This document shows, in pieces, positions 15,722 through 24,439 of a DNA stretch of 64,000 nt. The translations under genes and the position numbers were made by a program. The notes under the pieces are model-generated. The model worked only from the letters and a program-made list of their open reading frames with translations. It did not search any database and had not been told where the DNA came from. Every line of letters starts with the position of its first letter. Position 1 is the first letter of the stretch. Origin of the DNA: Bacteroidota bacterium (GTDB lineage: Bacteria; Bacteroidota; Bacteroidia; AKYH767-A; 2013-40CM-41-45); the NCBI GenBank assembly GCA_016713765.1, contig JADJON010000003.1, positions 930,001 through 994,000 of the forward strand. The letters run 5' to 3'.

Positions 15722-17127
15722 AAATCCTCTTTACCCACGGCTATTTCCTGAGGGAAGATCCGCGTGAACAGCAGATCATGAAACCCTATCCGCCACTGGG
15801 CATCTTGTATTTGTCGGCCTGGCTGGAACAGAACGGCTTCATCAACGAAGTCTTCGACTCGACCTTTTCGGATTTCGAAACGCTCTGCCGCAAACTCGAG
15901 CAAGAACCTCCGCAGGTGCTGGCCGTGTACACGAACCTGATGACGAAATTGAACGTCCTGCGCCTGATCCGTCATGTACGTTCAACCGAAGCCTTGTCGG
16001 GTACGCGGATCGTGCTGGGCGGACCGGAGGTTCGGAATCACGCGGAGAATTTTCTCCGTCACGGCGCCGACCTGATCGTGGTTGGCGAGGGGGAAGAAAC
16101 GATGCTGGACATTGTACGACGTTTACAGGAACGCGGAGCAGGTATCAGGAACTTCGAACTCGCAACGGGAATCGACGGCTGTATCACGCTTGATGATCGC
16201 GGCGAACTGAGCCAATCGCCGGAGCGCCGGCTCCTCCGCGACCTGGACGAACTGCCGGCTCCCGCGCGACATCAGATCCAATTGACGCGCTACCTGGATG
16301 CCTGGCGATCCCGTCACGGCTACAGCGCCATCTCGGTGAGTACCATGCGCGGATGTCCGTATACCTGCAAGTGGTGCAGCCGGGCCGTGTATGGCCAGAC
16401 CTACCGAAGGCGCAGTCCCGAAAAAGTCGTGGATGAACTGGCACAATTGAAACAGCGTTACGACTTCGACACCATCTGGTTTGTGGACGACGTGTTCACG
16501 ATCAGTCATCGCTGGCTGGAAGGATTTAGGGACGCGTTGGTGAACCGCGGGCTTGACCTCCGGTTCGAATGCATCACCCGGGCCGACCGGATGAATGAAA
16601 CCGTCATCCGCTTGTTGAAGGAAAGCGGTTGCTTCCGCGTCTGGATCGGGGCGGAAAGCGGCTCACAGTCGGTGATTGACGCGATGGACCGGCGCGTCGA
16701 CGTGCAACAGGTGCGAACCATGATCCGGGCAACGCGTGCCGCGGGGATGGAGGCCGGTACTTTCCTGATGCTGGGATATCCGGGAGAGACGGAAGCCGAT
16801 ATAGAAGAAACGATCCGTCATCTGAAGGATTCACGTCCCGATCATTATACCATCACCTTAGCCTACCCGATCAAAGGCACCCCCTTGTACGGCGAAACGG
16901 AGGGATCCTTCCTTCATGATCCGGATTGGGCTCATTCAACCGACCGGGATATTGATTTTCAAAGAACCTATCCGAGGAAATTCTATGACTACGCGATCAG
17001 GAGGATGCACAATGAAGTTGCCTTCACACGCGCATGGGTCGCCGGGGGACGTGGAATTGCCCGTGCTTTGGTATTCAAGATGAAATCATTGGCAGCCAAA
17101 GGCGGTATGTTGATACACCGCCGTTGA
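15718..17127 (+). CDS. B12-binding-type radical SAM protein 2 (TTG start)
   Basis: A 469-residue paralogue of the radical SAM protein two genes upstream. The N-terminus (MKILFTHGYFLRED) aligns with the paralogue only if the TTG at 15718 is used, and this TTG overlaps the methyltransferase stop as TTGA, so an unusual, translationally coupled start is likely. Motifs: GEGEET near 123-128, CPYTCKWC with cysteines C213, C217 and C220, and VWIGAESGSQ and LMLGYPGE further on. As in its paralogue, no DxHxxG is seen. The last third (about 380-469) is the least conserved part. Substrate unknown. Confidence 0.85.
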   Translation: MKILFTHGYFLREDPREQQIMKPYPPLGILYLSAWLEQNGFINEVFDSTFSDFETLCRKLEQEPPQVLAVYTNLMTKLNVLRLIRHVRSTEALSGTRIVLGGPEVRNHAENFLRHGADLIVVGEGEETMLDIVRRLQERGAGIRNFELATGIDGCITLDDRGELSQSPERRLLRDLDELPAPARHQIQLTRYLDAWRSRHGYSAISVSTMRGCPYTCKWCSRAVYGQTYRRRSPEKVVDELAQLKQRYDFDTIWFVDDVFTISHRWLEGFRDALVNRGLDLRFECITRADRMNETVIRLLKESGCFRVWIGAESGSQSVIDAMDRRVDVQQVRTMIRATRAAGMEAGTFLMLGYPGETEADIEETIRHLKDSRPDHYTITLAYPIKGTPLYGETEGSFLHDPDWAHSTDRDIDFQRTYPRKFYDYAIRRMHNEVAFTRAWVAGGRGIARALVFKMKSLAAKGGMLIHRR

Positions 17128-17135
17128 AACCGGAA

Positions 17136-17152
17136 TAAAGCCGGGGCTTTTT
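17136..17152 (+). terminator. Possible weak terminator after the radical SAM operon
   Basis: AAAGC / GCTTT can pair around a four-base loop and is followed by a T-rich stretch, 10 bases after the stop. The stem is short, so this is uncertain. Confidence 0.35.
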
Positions 17153-17185
17153 CGTTTCTTTAACCTCCACATTCACCCCTTACCA

Positions 17186-17737
17186 GTGGTTTCCAGAAAG
17201 ACGATTCCCGAACAGGAACTGATCGAACTGCTTGCATCCCGCGATGTCAAGGGACTGGAATACCTGTACGATCGCTATTCGGCTGCCTTATACGGTGTGA
17301 TACATCGCATTGTGGGCGTGCAGGAACGTTCAGAGGAGATCCTGCAGGAAACTTTTTTGCGCATTTGGGAGCGGGTCCGTCATTATGATCCTGCCAAGGG
17401 CCGTTTGTTCACCTGGATGTTGAACATTGCGCGCAACCTGGCGATCGATGCCGTTCGCTCACGCGAATTCAGGGAACACCGGCAAGACGATCCGCTGGAA
17501 AAAGCGGAACATTCCCACACCCGAAACGGCTTTAACCCGGAAACCATCGGGCTACGAAACCTCGTAGATACCCTTGACGCGGATTACCGGGAGATCATCG
17601 ATCTGCTGTATTACCGCGGTTTGACCCAGGCCGAGGCGGCGCTGAAACTGAACATTCCGCTGGGAACCGTCAAGACCCGATCGCGGGCGGCGCTGCTGAA
17701 GTTGCGGGCCTTGTTTGAAACAGAAATAGAGCATTGA
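17186..17737 (+). CDS. ECF-type RNA polymerase sigma factor
   Basis: A 183-residue group 4 sigma factor. Region 2 is visible from about 18 to 80 (YLYDRYSAALYGVIHRIVG, then EILQETFLRIWERV), and region 4 from about 125 to 180, with the helix-turn-helix LTQAEAALKLNIPLGTVKTR. A GTG start at 17186 is used. It is followed by an anti-sigma factor gene 8 bases later, so the pair is probably co-regulated. Its regulon may include the cytochrome-like/YceI/DUF5777 genes directly downstream, but this is inference. Confidence 0.9.
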   Translation: MVSRKTIPEQELIELLASRDVKGLEYLYDRYSAALYGVIHRIVGVQERSEEILQETFLRIWERVRHYDPAKGRLFTWMLNIARNLAIDAVRSREFREHRQDDPLEKAEHSHTRNGFNPETIGLRNLVDTLDADYREIIDLLYYRGLTQAEAALKLNIPLGTVKTRSRAALLKLRALFETEIEH

Positions 17738-17745
17738 ACGGAAGC

Positions 17746-18543
17746 ATGGACGTGAAGGAGTACATAGAATCCGGAATTGTGGAGCTGTACGCGATGGGCA
17801 ACCTCTCGTCGACCGAGCGCATGGAGTTCGAGCAGCGCCTGCTCCTGTATCCGGAATTGCGAGCTGAATTGGATCGGGTCCAGCAGGCACTTGAACAGTA
17901 TGCCGAGGCGCATTCCATCAATCCACGACCCTCGACGCGTCGACGGCTGATGGATCACGTGCGTGAACAACAACGTTCCGAATCCGGGGAAGCACAGCGT
18001 GACCGCTCCTTCTACCTCACCTATAAATACCTGATCGCGGCGAGTCTCGCGGCCTTGTTCATCAGCACCTTCGCATCCTGGTTCTTTTATTCCCGCTGGA
18101 ACGATGCCGAAGAGCGCTATACGGCGGTGCTGCAGGAAAAACAATCACTTTCGCTGAATCTGAATACGCTCCAGGCTTCCTTCGATAAACTGTATGCGGA
18201 CCACATGATCGGACGTGATCCCGATGTCAGGATCCTGACACTTGCCATGGCCGACTCCAGCGCGAAACCGATGGCACGCATCTACTGGAACCCGCGCTCC
18301 CACGAGACCTGGGTCGAAGTATTGGAACCCATGCCGGCCGAAAACGGCATGCAATACCAGTTGTGGGCCATGGAGGCCGACACGCCTGTCAATGCCGGCA
18401 TGTTCGATATGCCGGAGGAGGACGGTATGTTCCGGGTAAAGGACGTCGCCATCGCGACCGCCTGGGCCGTCACCGTGGAGCCGAAAGGCGGAAGCGAACG
18501 ACCCACCATGGAACGAAAGGTCATGGTCACACCGGGTAGTTAA
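17746..18543 (+). CDS. Anti-sigma factor, RskA-like
   Basis: A membrane anti-sigma factor of 265 residues. The N-terminal cytoplasmic part (MDVKEYIESGIVELYAMG) looks like the anti-sigma domain without a zinc-binding HxxxCxxC motif. One membrane helix lies at about 95-115, then a short coiled coil (about 118-145) and an extracytoplasmic RskA-type C-terminal domain with MQYQLWAMEAD. The ATG at 17746 is preferred to a TTG at 17734, because the family commonly starts with this residue pattern. It should sequester the sigma factor encoded just upstream until an envelope signal releases it. Confidence 0.85.
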   Translation: MDVKEYIESGIVELYAMGNLSSTERMEFEQRLLLYPELRAELDRVQQALEQYAEAHSINPRPSTRRRLMDHVREQQRSESGEAQRDRSFYLTYKYLIAASLAALFISTFASWFFYSRWNDAEERYTAVLQEKQSLSLNLNTLQASFDKLYADHMIGRDPDVRILTLAMADSSAKPMARIYWNPRSHETWVEVLEPMPAENGMQYQLWAMEADTPVNAGMFDMPEEDGMFRVKDVAIATAWAVTVEPKGGSERPTMERKVMVTPGS

Positions 18544-18569
18544 AGCCTACCGACGCGTTTACCTTTTTC

Positions 18570-18577
18570 TATCTTTG
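18570..18577 (+). promoter_or_regulatory. -7 box before the cytochrome-like lipoprotein gene
   Basis: TATCTTTG is an exact TAnnTTTG box ending 8 bases before ATG 18586, giving a nearly leaderless transcript. Confidence 0.5.
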
Positions 18578-18585
18578 AAGGAGTC

Positions 18586-18951
18586 ATGCGCCTCCTGTTC
18601 ACCGGCCTGCTCCTGCTTAGCTCGCTTTGGTCGTGTACCAAGGATAAGCAAACGATCTTGTTCGTCCGGCCTGCCGGATGCGACAGCAGCCTGGTCAGTT
18701 ACAGTCGTCAGATCCGTCCGATCATCCTGAACAACTGCGCTTTCAGCGGTTGTCATGTGGCCGGAGGCGAGGGCGCGTACGACTACCGGACCTACGGGGT
18801 ACTGGCCGACCGCATCCGGAGCGGTCGATTGTTGCAGCGACTTCGGTTGGATCCGGAAGACCCGATGAAGATGCCGGAAGATTTCGAGATGAATCCCTGC
18901 GACCGGTACACGCTTGAATTATGGATACAACAGGGATTTCCAGACAACTGA
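18586..18951 (+). CDS. Small cytochrome-c-like lipoprotein (CX4CH)
   Basis: A 121-residue exported lipoprotein: the signal peptide ends at the lipobox cysteine C17 (LLSSLWSC). The only other notable motif is CAFSGCH, cysteines C51 and C56 and histidine H57, a CX4CH haem-attachment pattern rather than the usual CX2CH. M94 or M96 in PMKMPED could be the distal ligand. A single-haem electron carrier facing the periplasm is the likely role, with no direct proof of haem binding. It leads a three-gene run with a YceI protein (3 bases apart) and a DUF5777 protein. Confidence 0.7.
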   Translation: MRLLFTGLLLLSSLWSCTKDKQTILFVRPAGCDSSLVSYSRQIRPIILNNCAFSGCHVAGGEGAYDYRTYGVLADRIRSGRLLQRLRLDPEDPMKMPEDFEMNPCDRYTLELWIQQGFPDN

Positions 18952-18954
18952 ACC

Positions 18955-19521
18955 ATGCGGCTCTCCCCTCTCGCCATCATGCTGCTGATTTCCTTCCTGT
19001 TCGTTTCAACATGCACAGAAGGGCAAAGCGTCTACATTACCGATAAAGGATTCGTTTCATTCTTTTCCGAAGCGCCGATTGAGAATATCGAAGGCCGCCA
19101 CCTCGGACCGCAATCGATCCTGAACCTTCCCAAACGTGAGCTAGCATTCATCATTCCGATCCGGGGATTTCATTTTGAAAAGTCGCTGATGGAGGAGCAT
19201 TTCAACGAGAAGTACATGGAGAGCGACCGGTTTCCGAACGCCACCTTCACGGGAACCCTCAGCCAACCGATCCATCCGGGCCTTGACACGTCGATGGCCA
19301 TGGAAGCCGCGGGAAAGATGACCATCCACGGCGTCGAGCAAAGCCTGCAGATTCCCGGTAAAGCCGAAGTTCGGAATGGCGTGATCCGTCTGACTGCCAG
19401 CTTTCCAATCGCGGTCAAGTCTTACGGGATCTCCATCCCAAAACTTCTTACGGAGAACATTGCGGATACGGTCCGCGTGGATCTGGACATTACCTACAAG
19501 CCATTTCGTAAAAACGACTGA
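18955..19521 (+). CDS. YceI family protein
   Basis: A 188-residue secreted protein with a signal peptide, followed by a lipocalin-like YceI barrel: the signature segments HFNEKYMESDRFPNATFTG and GKMTIHGVEQSLQIPG are typical. Family members bind isoprenoid-type lipids and are often next to cytochromes. The stop shares one base with the next ATG (TGATG), indicating coupling. The ligand is unknown here. Confidence 0.88.
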   Translation: MRLSPLAIMLLISFLFVSTCTEGQSVYITDKGFVSFFSEAPIENIEGRHLGPQSILNLPKRELAFIIPIRGFHFEKSLMEEHFNEKYMESDRFPNATFTGTLSQPIHPGLDTSMAMEAAGKMTIHGVEQSLQIPGKAEVRNGVIRLTASFPIAVKSYGISIPKLLTENIADTVRVDLDITYKPFRKND

Positions 19522-20405
19522 TGGTCAAACGACTCCTTCTGCTATCGTTGCTGGCCGCTTTGTGCGCACCGGCGTTCGCGCAAGACGACCTGTTGAATCA
19601 GTTGCGACTTGAGAGCGGGTCGGGTGAGCACGAGCGCGTCATGGCCACCTTCAAGGGCAACCATGTGGTGAACATGCAGAGCACCGAAACCGTCCGAAAG
19701 CACAACCTGGATTTCCGTGTCAGTCATTTGTTCGGCACCATGGGAACGGAAAGCGGCGGAGGAAAGCACACCTTGTATGGGCTGGACCAGTCGAATGACA
19801 TCCGGATCGGGCTGCATTTTGGCATCACCGACAAGTTGATGGTCGGTGTGGCCCGCTACAAACGCATGGAGAACTTTGAAGGATTCCTGAAGTACCGCAT
19901 CCTGGAGCAAACGCAGGATGATCACGTTCCCCTCGCGCTGACCGCATTCTCCAACGTAGCGCTTTCGGCTGTCGCCGGGGAAGTGATTGAGCGAAACACC
20001 GACCGGTTGACCTATCACAGTTCGCTGATCATCGCCCGAAAATTCTCTCCCGGCTTCTCGCTTGCTGCCGGTGGAGGTTTCCTTCATCGCAACATTACTG
20101 CGGATGGCGATCCTTCGGATCTGTTCAGTTTTCAGGCCGGTGTTCGCTGGCGATTCACCAAAAGCGCATCCGTTCTCGCCGATTACTCGCACGCCTTCGG
20201 CCGCGAAGAACTTCTGCCGGATTATCAGGATGTGATCGGTGGCGGGCTGGAACTGGAAACAGGCGGGCATGTCTTCACGATCATGCTGACCAATGCAAGT
20301 GGATTGATGGAAAACGATTTTCTCGTGAACACGCTTGATTCCTGGAGCAAGGGGGGAATGAAATTCAGTTTCATCATCTCGCGCGTTTTCGGGTTGAAGA
20401 AATAA
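19521..20405 (+). CDS. DUF5777 family beta-barrel-like outer membrane protein
   Basis: A 294-residue protein with a clear signal peptide (ending CAPAFAQ) and alternating hydrophobic strands throughout, ending in the aromatic SRVFGLKK. Features such as VRKHNLDFRVSHLFG and YGLDQSNDIRIGLHFGITD are ones I associate with DUF5777, a Bacteroidota family often near cytochromes and YceI proteins. Function unknown; an outer-membrane location is inferred. It is the last gene of the three-gene unit. Confidence 0.72.
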   Translation: MVKRLLLLSLLAALCAPAFAQDDLLNQLRLESGSGEHERVMATFKGNHVVNMQSTETVRKHNLDFRVSHLFGTMGTESGGGKHTLYGLDQSNDIRIGLHFGITDKLMVGVARYKRMENFEGFLKYRILEQTQDDHVPLALTAFSNVALSAVAGEVIERNTDRLTYHSSLIIARKFSPGFSLAAGGGFLHRNITADGDPSDLFSFQAGVRWRFTKSASVLADYSHAFGREELLPDYQDVIGGGLELETGGHVFTIMLTNASGLMENDFLVNTLDSWSKGGMKFSFIISRVFGLKK

Positions 20406-20472
20406 TCCGGGACAGCACATTCCGGAACGGGAAACTCTTCCAGACGGTATTCCTGACAGCGCGTAAACTGCT

Positions 20473-20480
20473 TACCTTCG
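20473..20480 (+). promoter_or_regulatory. -7-like box before the DUF4271 gene
   Basis: TACCTTCG matches TAnnTTTG with one mismatch and ends 4 bases before ATG 20485, so the transcript would be nearly leaderless. Confidence 0.35.
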
Positions 20481-20484
20481 CGGC

Positions 20485-21327
20485 ATGCCGGACACCTTGA
20501 GCCTGATAGGTTTGCCGAACGACAGCCTGGCCTTTGCCGACTCTGTCGGGGTGAGCGCTACCGACAGTCTGGTTCGGATCGTGCCGGCCCCGCCGGTCAA
20601 GACCAGCCCGGCGATCATCAATCTGTACGGTGACCACGCGCTGCAGCCGACACACAACGGACCGATCGACCGGCCGTATGTTTCGCCGGATTGGTTGTTT
20701 CCAATCCTGCTGCTGATCGCGGCGGTGTTCACCTGGCTTCGCGTCTTCTACAACAAGTACTTTACGCAGCTCTTTGAGGCGGTCGTCAACAACAACCTGA
20801 CGAACCAGATCGTACGCGACGAGAACATCCTGGTTCAACGCGCTTCGGTTTATCTCAGCATCGTCTTTTACCTGGTAGGCGCCTTGTTCCTGTACGAATT
20901 CAGCCTGCATCGGAACTGGCCGCTTGCCGGCATTGGCAGTGGATTTCCCCGCTTTCTTTTCTTCGCGATCCTGGTGTCAGCCGTCTATGCTTTGAAATTC
21001 CTGATATTAAAAATCGCCGGCTGGCTGTTCGATGTAGAAAAGGAGACCGCCCTCTACATCTTCAACGTCTTTCTCCTGAACAACCTGTTGGGCATCCTGT
21101 TACTGCCTTTCATCGCATTGCTGGCCTTTCACGGAGCGCTGCCGGGAGACCGCTTGTTCCAGGCCGCCTTGATCCTGATCGGCCTGGTTTATCTGTATCG
21201 GCTGTTTCGCGGATTCCTGGTCGGGATAGGAACCTCCGGATTCTCACCGCTTTATTTGTTTTTGTATCTTTGCACCCTTGAAATCGCCCCTTTGTTGGTG
21301 CTCCTGCGCCTGGCGTCAAGGAGTTGA
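20485..21327 (+). CDS. DUF4271 membrane protein
   Basis: A 280-residue protein with a hydrophilic, proline-containing N-terminus of about 70 residues, then about seven membrane helices. It matches what I know of DUF4271, found beside hemD in Bacteroidota, with no established function. The closing segment GFSPLYLFLYLCTLEIAPL is characteristic. The hemD promoter-like box lies inside its 3' end, so hemD may be transcribed both from this gene and independently. Confidence 0.8.
   Translation: MPDTLSLIGLPNDSLAFADSVGVSATDSLVRIVPAPPVKTSPAIINLYGDHALQPTHNGPIDRPYVSPDWLFPILLLIAAVFTWLRVFYNKYFTQLFEAVVNNNLTNQIVRDENILVQRASVYLSIVFYLVGALFLYEFSLHRNWPLAGIGSGFPRFLFFAILVSAVYALKFLILKIAGWLFDVEKETALYIFNVFLLNNLLGILLLPFIALLAFHGALPGDRLFQAALILIGLVYLYRLFRGFLVGIGTSGFSPLYLFLYLCTLEIAPLLVLLRLASRS
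21265..21272 (+). promoter_or_regulatory. -7 box for hemD within the DUF4271 gene
   Basis: TATCTTTG, an exact TAnnTTTG match, lies inside the 3' end of the preceding gene, 89 bases before the chosen hemD start. Confidence 0.4.
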
Positions 21328-21361
21328 TTTCGACTGACGACCGAAACGGAAATTGCAGCCC

Positions 21362-22111
21362 ATGAGCCTGAAAGTGAAGACCATTCTGGTTACTCAGCCG
21401 AAACCTGAAACCGATAAGTCTCCTTATTACGATTTGGCGAAGAAGTTCAGCCTCAAGATCGACTTCCGTCCGTTCATTCAGGTCGAGCCGATCCCGGCGA
21501 AAGACTTCCGAAAAGACAAGGTCAATCTCGCTGAGCATACGGCGGTCATCCTGACGAGCCGAAACGCCGCCGATCATTTTTTCCGGGTTTGCAACGAATT
21601 GCGCGTCACTGTGCCCGAAACGTTAAAGTACTTCTGCATTTCGGAATCGACTGCTTACTACCTACAGAAATTCGTTGTCTACCGGAAGCGGAAGATCTTT
21701 TTCGGCAAGCAAACCATCAGTGATCTGATGGACGTCATCAAGAAGCACAAGAAGGAGAAATTCCTTGTTCCCTGCACCGATATCCACAAGCAGGAAATTT
21801 TCGAGACCCTGGACACTCATCACATCGATTATACCAAGGCGGTCATCTATCGAACCGTTGCCAGCGACCTATCCGACCTGGCCAATGTGAACTATGACGT
21901 GCTGGTATTCTTCTCCCCTTCCGGCATCACTTCGCTCCTGAAGAACTTCCCGAAGTTCAAGCAGAACAATACCCGGATCGCCGCTTTCGGACCGACCACC
22001 GCGCAGGCTGTGCTGGATGCGGGTCTTCGTCTCGACATCCAGGCTCCCGTACCGGCAGCGCCTTCGATGACGATGGCGTTGGAGCAGTACATCAAGAAAG
22101 CCAACAAGTAA
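21362..22111 (+). CDS. hemD: Uroporphyrinogen-III synthase
   Basis: Cyclises hydroxymethylbilane with inversion of ring D to make uroporphyrinogen III for haem. The 249-residue protein is of normal length. Sequence identity in this family is low; visible family features are VILTSRNAADHFF (about 60-72) and the C-terminal VFFSPSGITSLL and FGPTTAQAVLDAG, which contain the conserved T/S-rich loops. A TTG at 21353 is possible but the ATG at 21362 (MSLKVKTILVTQPKP) fits better. Followed 12 bases later by rnpA. Confidence 0.85.
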   Translation: MSLKVKTILVTQPKPETDKSPYYDLAKKFSLKIDFRPFIQVEPIPAKDFRKDKVNLAEHTAVILTSRNAADHFFRVCNELRVTVPETLKYFCISESTAYYLQKFVVYRKRKIFFGKQTISDLMDVIKKHKKEKFLVPCTDIHKQEIFETLDTHHIDYTKAVIYRTVASDLSDLANVNYDVLVFFSPSGITSLLKNFPKFKQNNTRIAAFGPTTAQAVLDAGLRLDIQAPVPAAPSMTMALEQYIKKANK

Positions 22112-22123
22112 TTCCCGGGCGGC

Positions 22124-22528
22124 ATGGCAGCGCTCCGCCGCAATACGTTCCGTAAACTGGAGCGACTCGTCAGTCGCAAGTCCTTCGAAACCCTCGTTCA
22201 GGAAGGTCAATCCGTCCATCATCCCCCTGTTCGCCTGACCTGGCAACGACAGGTCCTTTCCACGGGATTTCCGGCAGCCACGGCCTTTTCAGTACCAAAA
22301 CGAAACTTCCGCAGGGCGGTGGACCGGAATCGCATCAAGCGGCTGTTGCGCGAAGCCTTCCGGAAAAATAAAGCGGAACTTTACACGTTGCTGGAAGAAC
22401 GCAAACAAGAGGTCGCGCTTCTGTTCGTGTTTACCGGCCGGAAACTCCCCGACTACCGACAGGTGGAAACCCAGGTCATGCGTTGTCTGCAACAACTGAC
22501 CGGTCAATTGCGGAGCCATGATGAGTAG
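22124..22528 (+). CDS. rnpA: Ribonuclease P protein component
   Basis: The protein subunit of RNase P, which matures tRNA 5' ends with the RNA subunit (not in this window). The 134-residue protein has the family signature RRAVDRNRIKRLLREAFR at about 65-82, preceded by FSVPKR. The ATG at 22124 is used. It overlaps the yidD start by 11 bases, matching the conserved rnpA-yidD order. rpmH is not adjacent. Confidence 0.93.
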   Translation: MAALRRNTFRKLERLVSRKSFETLVQEGQSVHHPPVRLTWQRQVLSTGFPAATAFSVPKRNFRRAVDRNRIKRLLREAFRKNKAELYTLLEERKQEVALLFVFTGRKLPDYRQVETQVMRCLQQLTGQLRSHDE

Positions 22529-22730
22529 ACTATTCATCGCGATCATCCGTTTCTATCAGGGTGCCTTGTCGCCCCTGCTCCGTCCGAGTTGTCGTTTCAC
22601 GCCCACCTGTTCGCAATACGGCATTGAGGCGATCAAAAAGCACGGTGCATTCCGAGGCGGATGGCTTACCTTGAAGCGCATCGCCCGGTGTCATCCCTGG
22701 GGAGGACACGGTCACGACCCTGTTCCCTGA
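22518..22730 (+). CDS. yidD: Membrane protein insertion efficiency factor YidD
   Basis: A 70-residue protein with the three-cysteine pattern CRFTPTCSQYGIEAIKKHG and GGWLTLKRIARCHPWGGHG, diagnostic of YidD, which assists YidC-dependent membrane insertion. It begins at a double ATG (22518 or 22521). Translationally coupled to rnpA. Confidence 0.93.
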   Translation: MMSRLFIAIIRFYQGALSPLLRPSCRFTPTCSQYGIEAIKKHGAFRGGWLTLKRIARCHPWGGHGHDPVP

Positions 22731-22744
22731 AAAAAATCGTTGGA

Positions 22745-24424
22745 ATGAAATACAATCTGCGCCGTCTAAAAACCGCCCTGCTGGTCCTGGGCACGGTAGT
22801 GGTCACGCTGGTCAGTTCAGCATTTGTTGACGACTATTTCGAGGTGTCAAAGAACCTGGACATATTCTCCACCCTCTACCGGGAGGTGAACATGTACTAT
22901 GTGGATTCTACCGATCCGGGCAAGTTGATGCGGAAAGGCATCGACTCGATGCTGGAAAACCTGGATCCTTATACGAATTACATTCCGGAATCCGACATTG
23001 AAGATTATCGCTTCATGACTACCGGGCAATACGGTGGAATCGGCGCACTCATCCGGCAGCACGGAGATTACATCCAGATCAGCGATCCGTACGAAGGGTA
23101 TCCGGCGCAACTGGCCGATTTGCGGGCGGGCGACGTCATTCTTGAAATCGACGGCCGCAGTGCAAAAGGAAAGAAGACCGACGAAGTGAGCCGGGCGCTG
23201 AAAGGATCACCCAATACGGACGTCAAGTTGCTCATCCGACGCGAAGGCGAAGAAAACCCGATCCTGAAAACGATCACGCGGAAAGAGATCAAAGTGAAAA
23301 GCGTTCCCTACGCCAGCCGGATCGGTGACAATATCGGTTACATCCGCCTCAGCAGTTTCACGGAGAATGCAAGCGGGGAGGTCGGCGATGCGCTCAAGCG
23401 ACTGAAGCAGGAAGGCGAGCTAAAAGGCGTCATACTTGATCTCCGCGGAAATCCCGGCGGTCTCCTGAACGAAGCGGTCAATATTTCCAATCTGTTCGTG
23501 GAACGCGGACAGGAGATCGTCAGCACCCGCGGTAAGATCCGCGAGATGGACAAGAGTTATAAGGCCCAGAACAATCCGCTGGACCCGCAGCTACCGGTGG
23601 CTGTACTGGTGAACAGCGGCTCAGCGTCCGCCTCGGAGATTGTCAGCGGTTCATTGCAGGACCTCGACCGTGCCGTCGTGGTCGGACAACGCACATTCGG
23701 CAAAGGCCTTGTACAAACGACGCGTCCACTCTCCTACAATGCGCAATTGAAGATCACGACCGCCAAATACTACATCCCGAGCGGCCGGTGTATTCAGGCA
23801 TTGGATTATTCCCACCGCAATGAGGACGGCAGTGTAGGCAAGATCGCGGATTCACTGACGCACGAATTCAAAACCAAAGCAGGGCGAACGGTCCGCGACG
23901 GTGGCGGTATTCTGCCCGACCTGATCGCGGAATCGGACAAGCTCAGCAACATCGCGCAAAGCCTGCTGAGCAAAAACCTGATCTTCGATTACGCGACCCG
24001 CTATCGTCGCAACCATCCAGACATACCGGCTGCCAGGGATTTCCGATTAGGCGATGCTGACTTTGCCGACTTCGAGGCCTTTTTGAAAGACAAGGATTAC
24101 GATTATTCCACCCGCAGCGAAAAGACGCTGGAGGAATTGCGCAAGATCGCCGATGAAGAGGCTTACCTCACAGCTGTAAAGACGGAATACGAAGCCCTGA
24201 AGGCCAAACTCTCCCACGATAAGCAAAACGATCTTCGGAAAAACAAAGCCGAGATCCTGGAACTGCTTCAGGAAGAGATCGCTTCCCGTTATTACTATCA
24301 GGTTGGCCGTATCGAAGCCGCCCTGCAACACGATCCGCAGCTGAATGAAGCTTCCAACTTGCTCCGCGATGCCACCCGCTACAGTGGAATATTGAAAGGG
24401 ACCATCCGCGCTGAAGCGAAATAA
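22745..24424 (+). CDS. S41 (CtpA-type) C-terminal processing peptidase 1
   Basis: A 559-residue periplasmic serine protease. An N-terminal membrane anchor or signal (about 9-27) is followed by a PDZ domain (about 95-170) and the S41 catalytic domain. The Ser/Lys dyad is S295 in GSASASEI and K320 in FGKGLVQ, spaced 25 residues as in Prc/CtpA. A long C-terminal helical extension (about 430-559) follows. The frame extends upstream into yidD, but ATG 22745 gives the signal sequence. It follows the yidD stop by 14 bases. A paralogue occurs at 43468-45093. Confidence 0.9.
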   Translation: MKYNLRRLKTALLVLGTVVVTLVSSAFVDDYFEVSKNLDIFSTLYREVNMYYVDSTDPGKLMRKGIDSMLENLDPYTNYIPESDIEDYRFMTTGQYGGIGALIRQHGDYIQISDPYEGYPAQLADLRAGDVILEIDGRSAKGKKTDEVSRALKGSPNTDVKLLIRREGEENPILKTITRKEIKVKSVPYASRIGDNIGYIRLSSFTENASGEVGDALKRLKQEGELKGVILDLRGNPGGLLNEAVNISNLFVERGQEIVSTRGKIREMDKSYKAQNNPLDPQLPVAVLVNSGSASASEIVSGSLQDLDRAVVVGQRTFGKGLVQTTRPLSYNAQLKITTAKYYIPSGRCIQALDYSHRNEDGSVGKIADSLTHEFKTKAGRTVRDGGGILPDLIAESDKLSNIAQSLLSKNLIFDYATRYRRNHPDIPAARDFRLGDADFADFEAFLKDKDYDYSTRSEKTLEELRKIADEEAYLTAVKTEYEALKAKLSHDKQNDLRKNKAEILELLQEEIASRYYYQVGRIEAALQHDPQLNEASNLLRDATRYSGILKGTIRAEAK

Positions 24425-24439
24425 GTTGGTACCGCCTGC

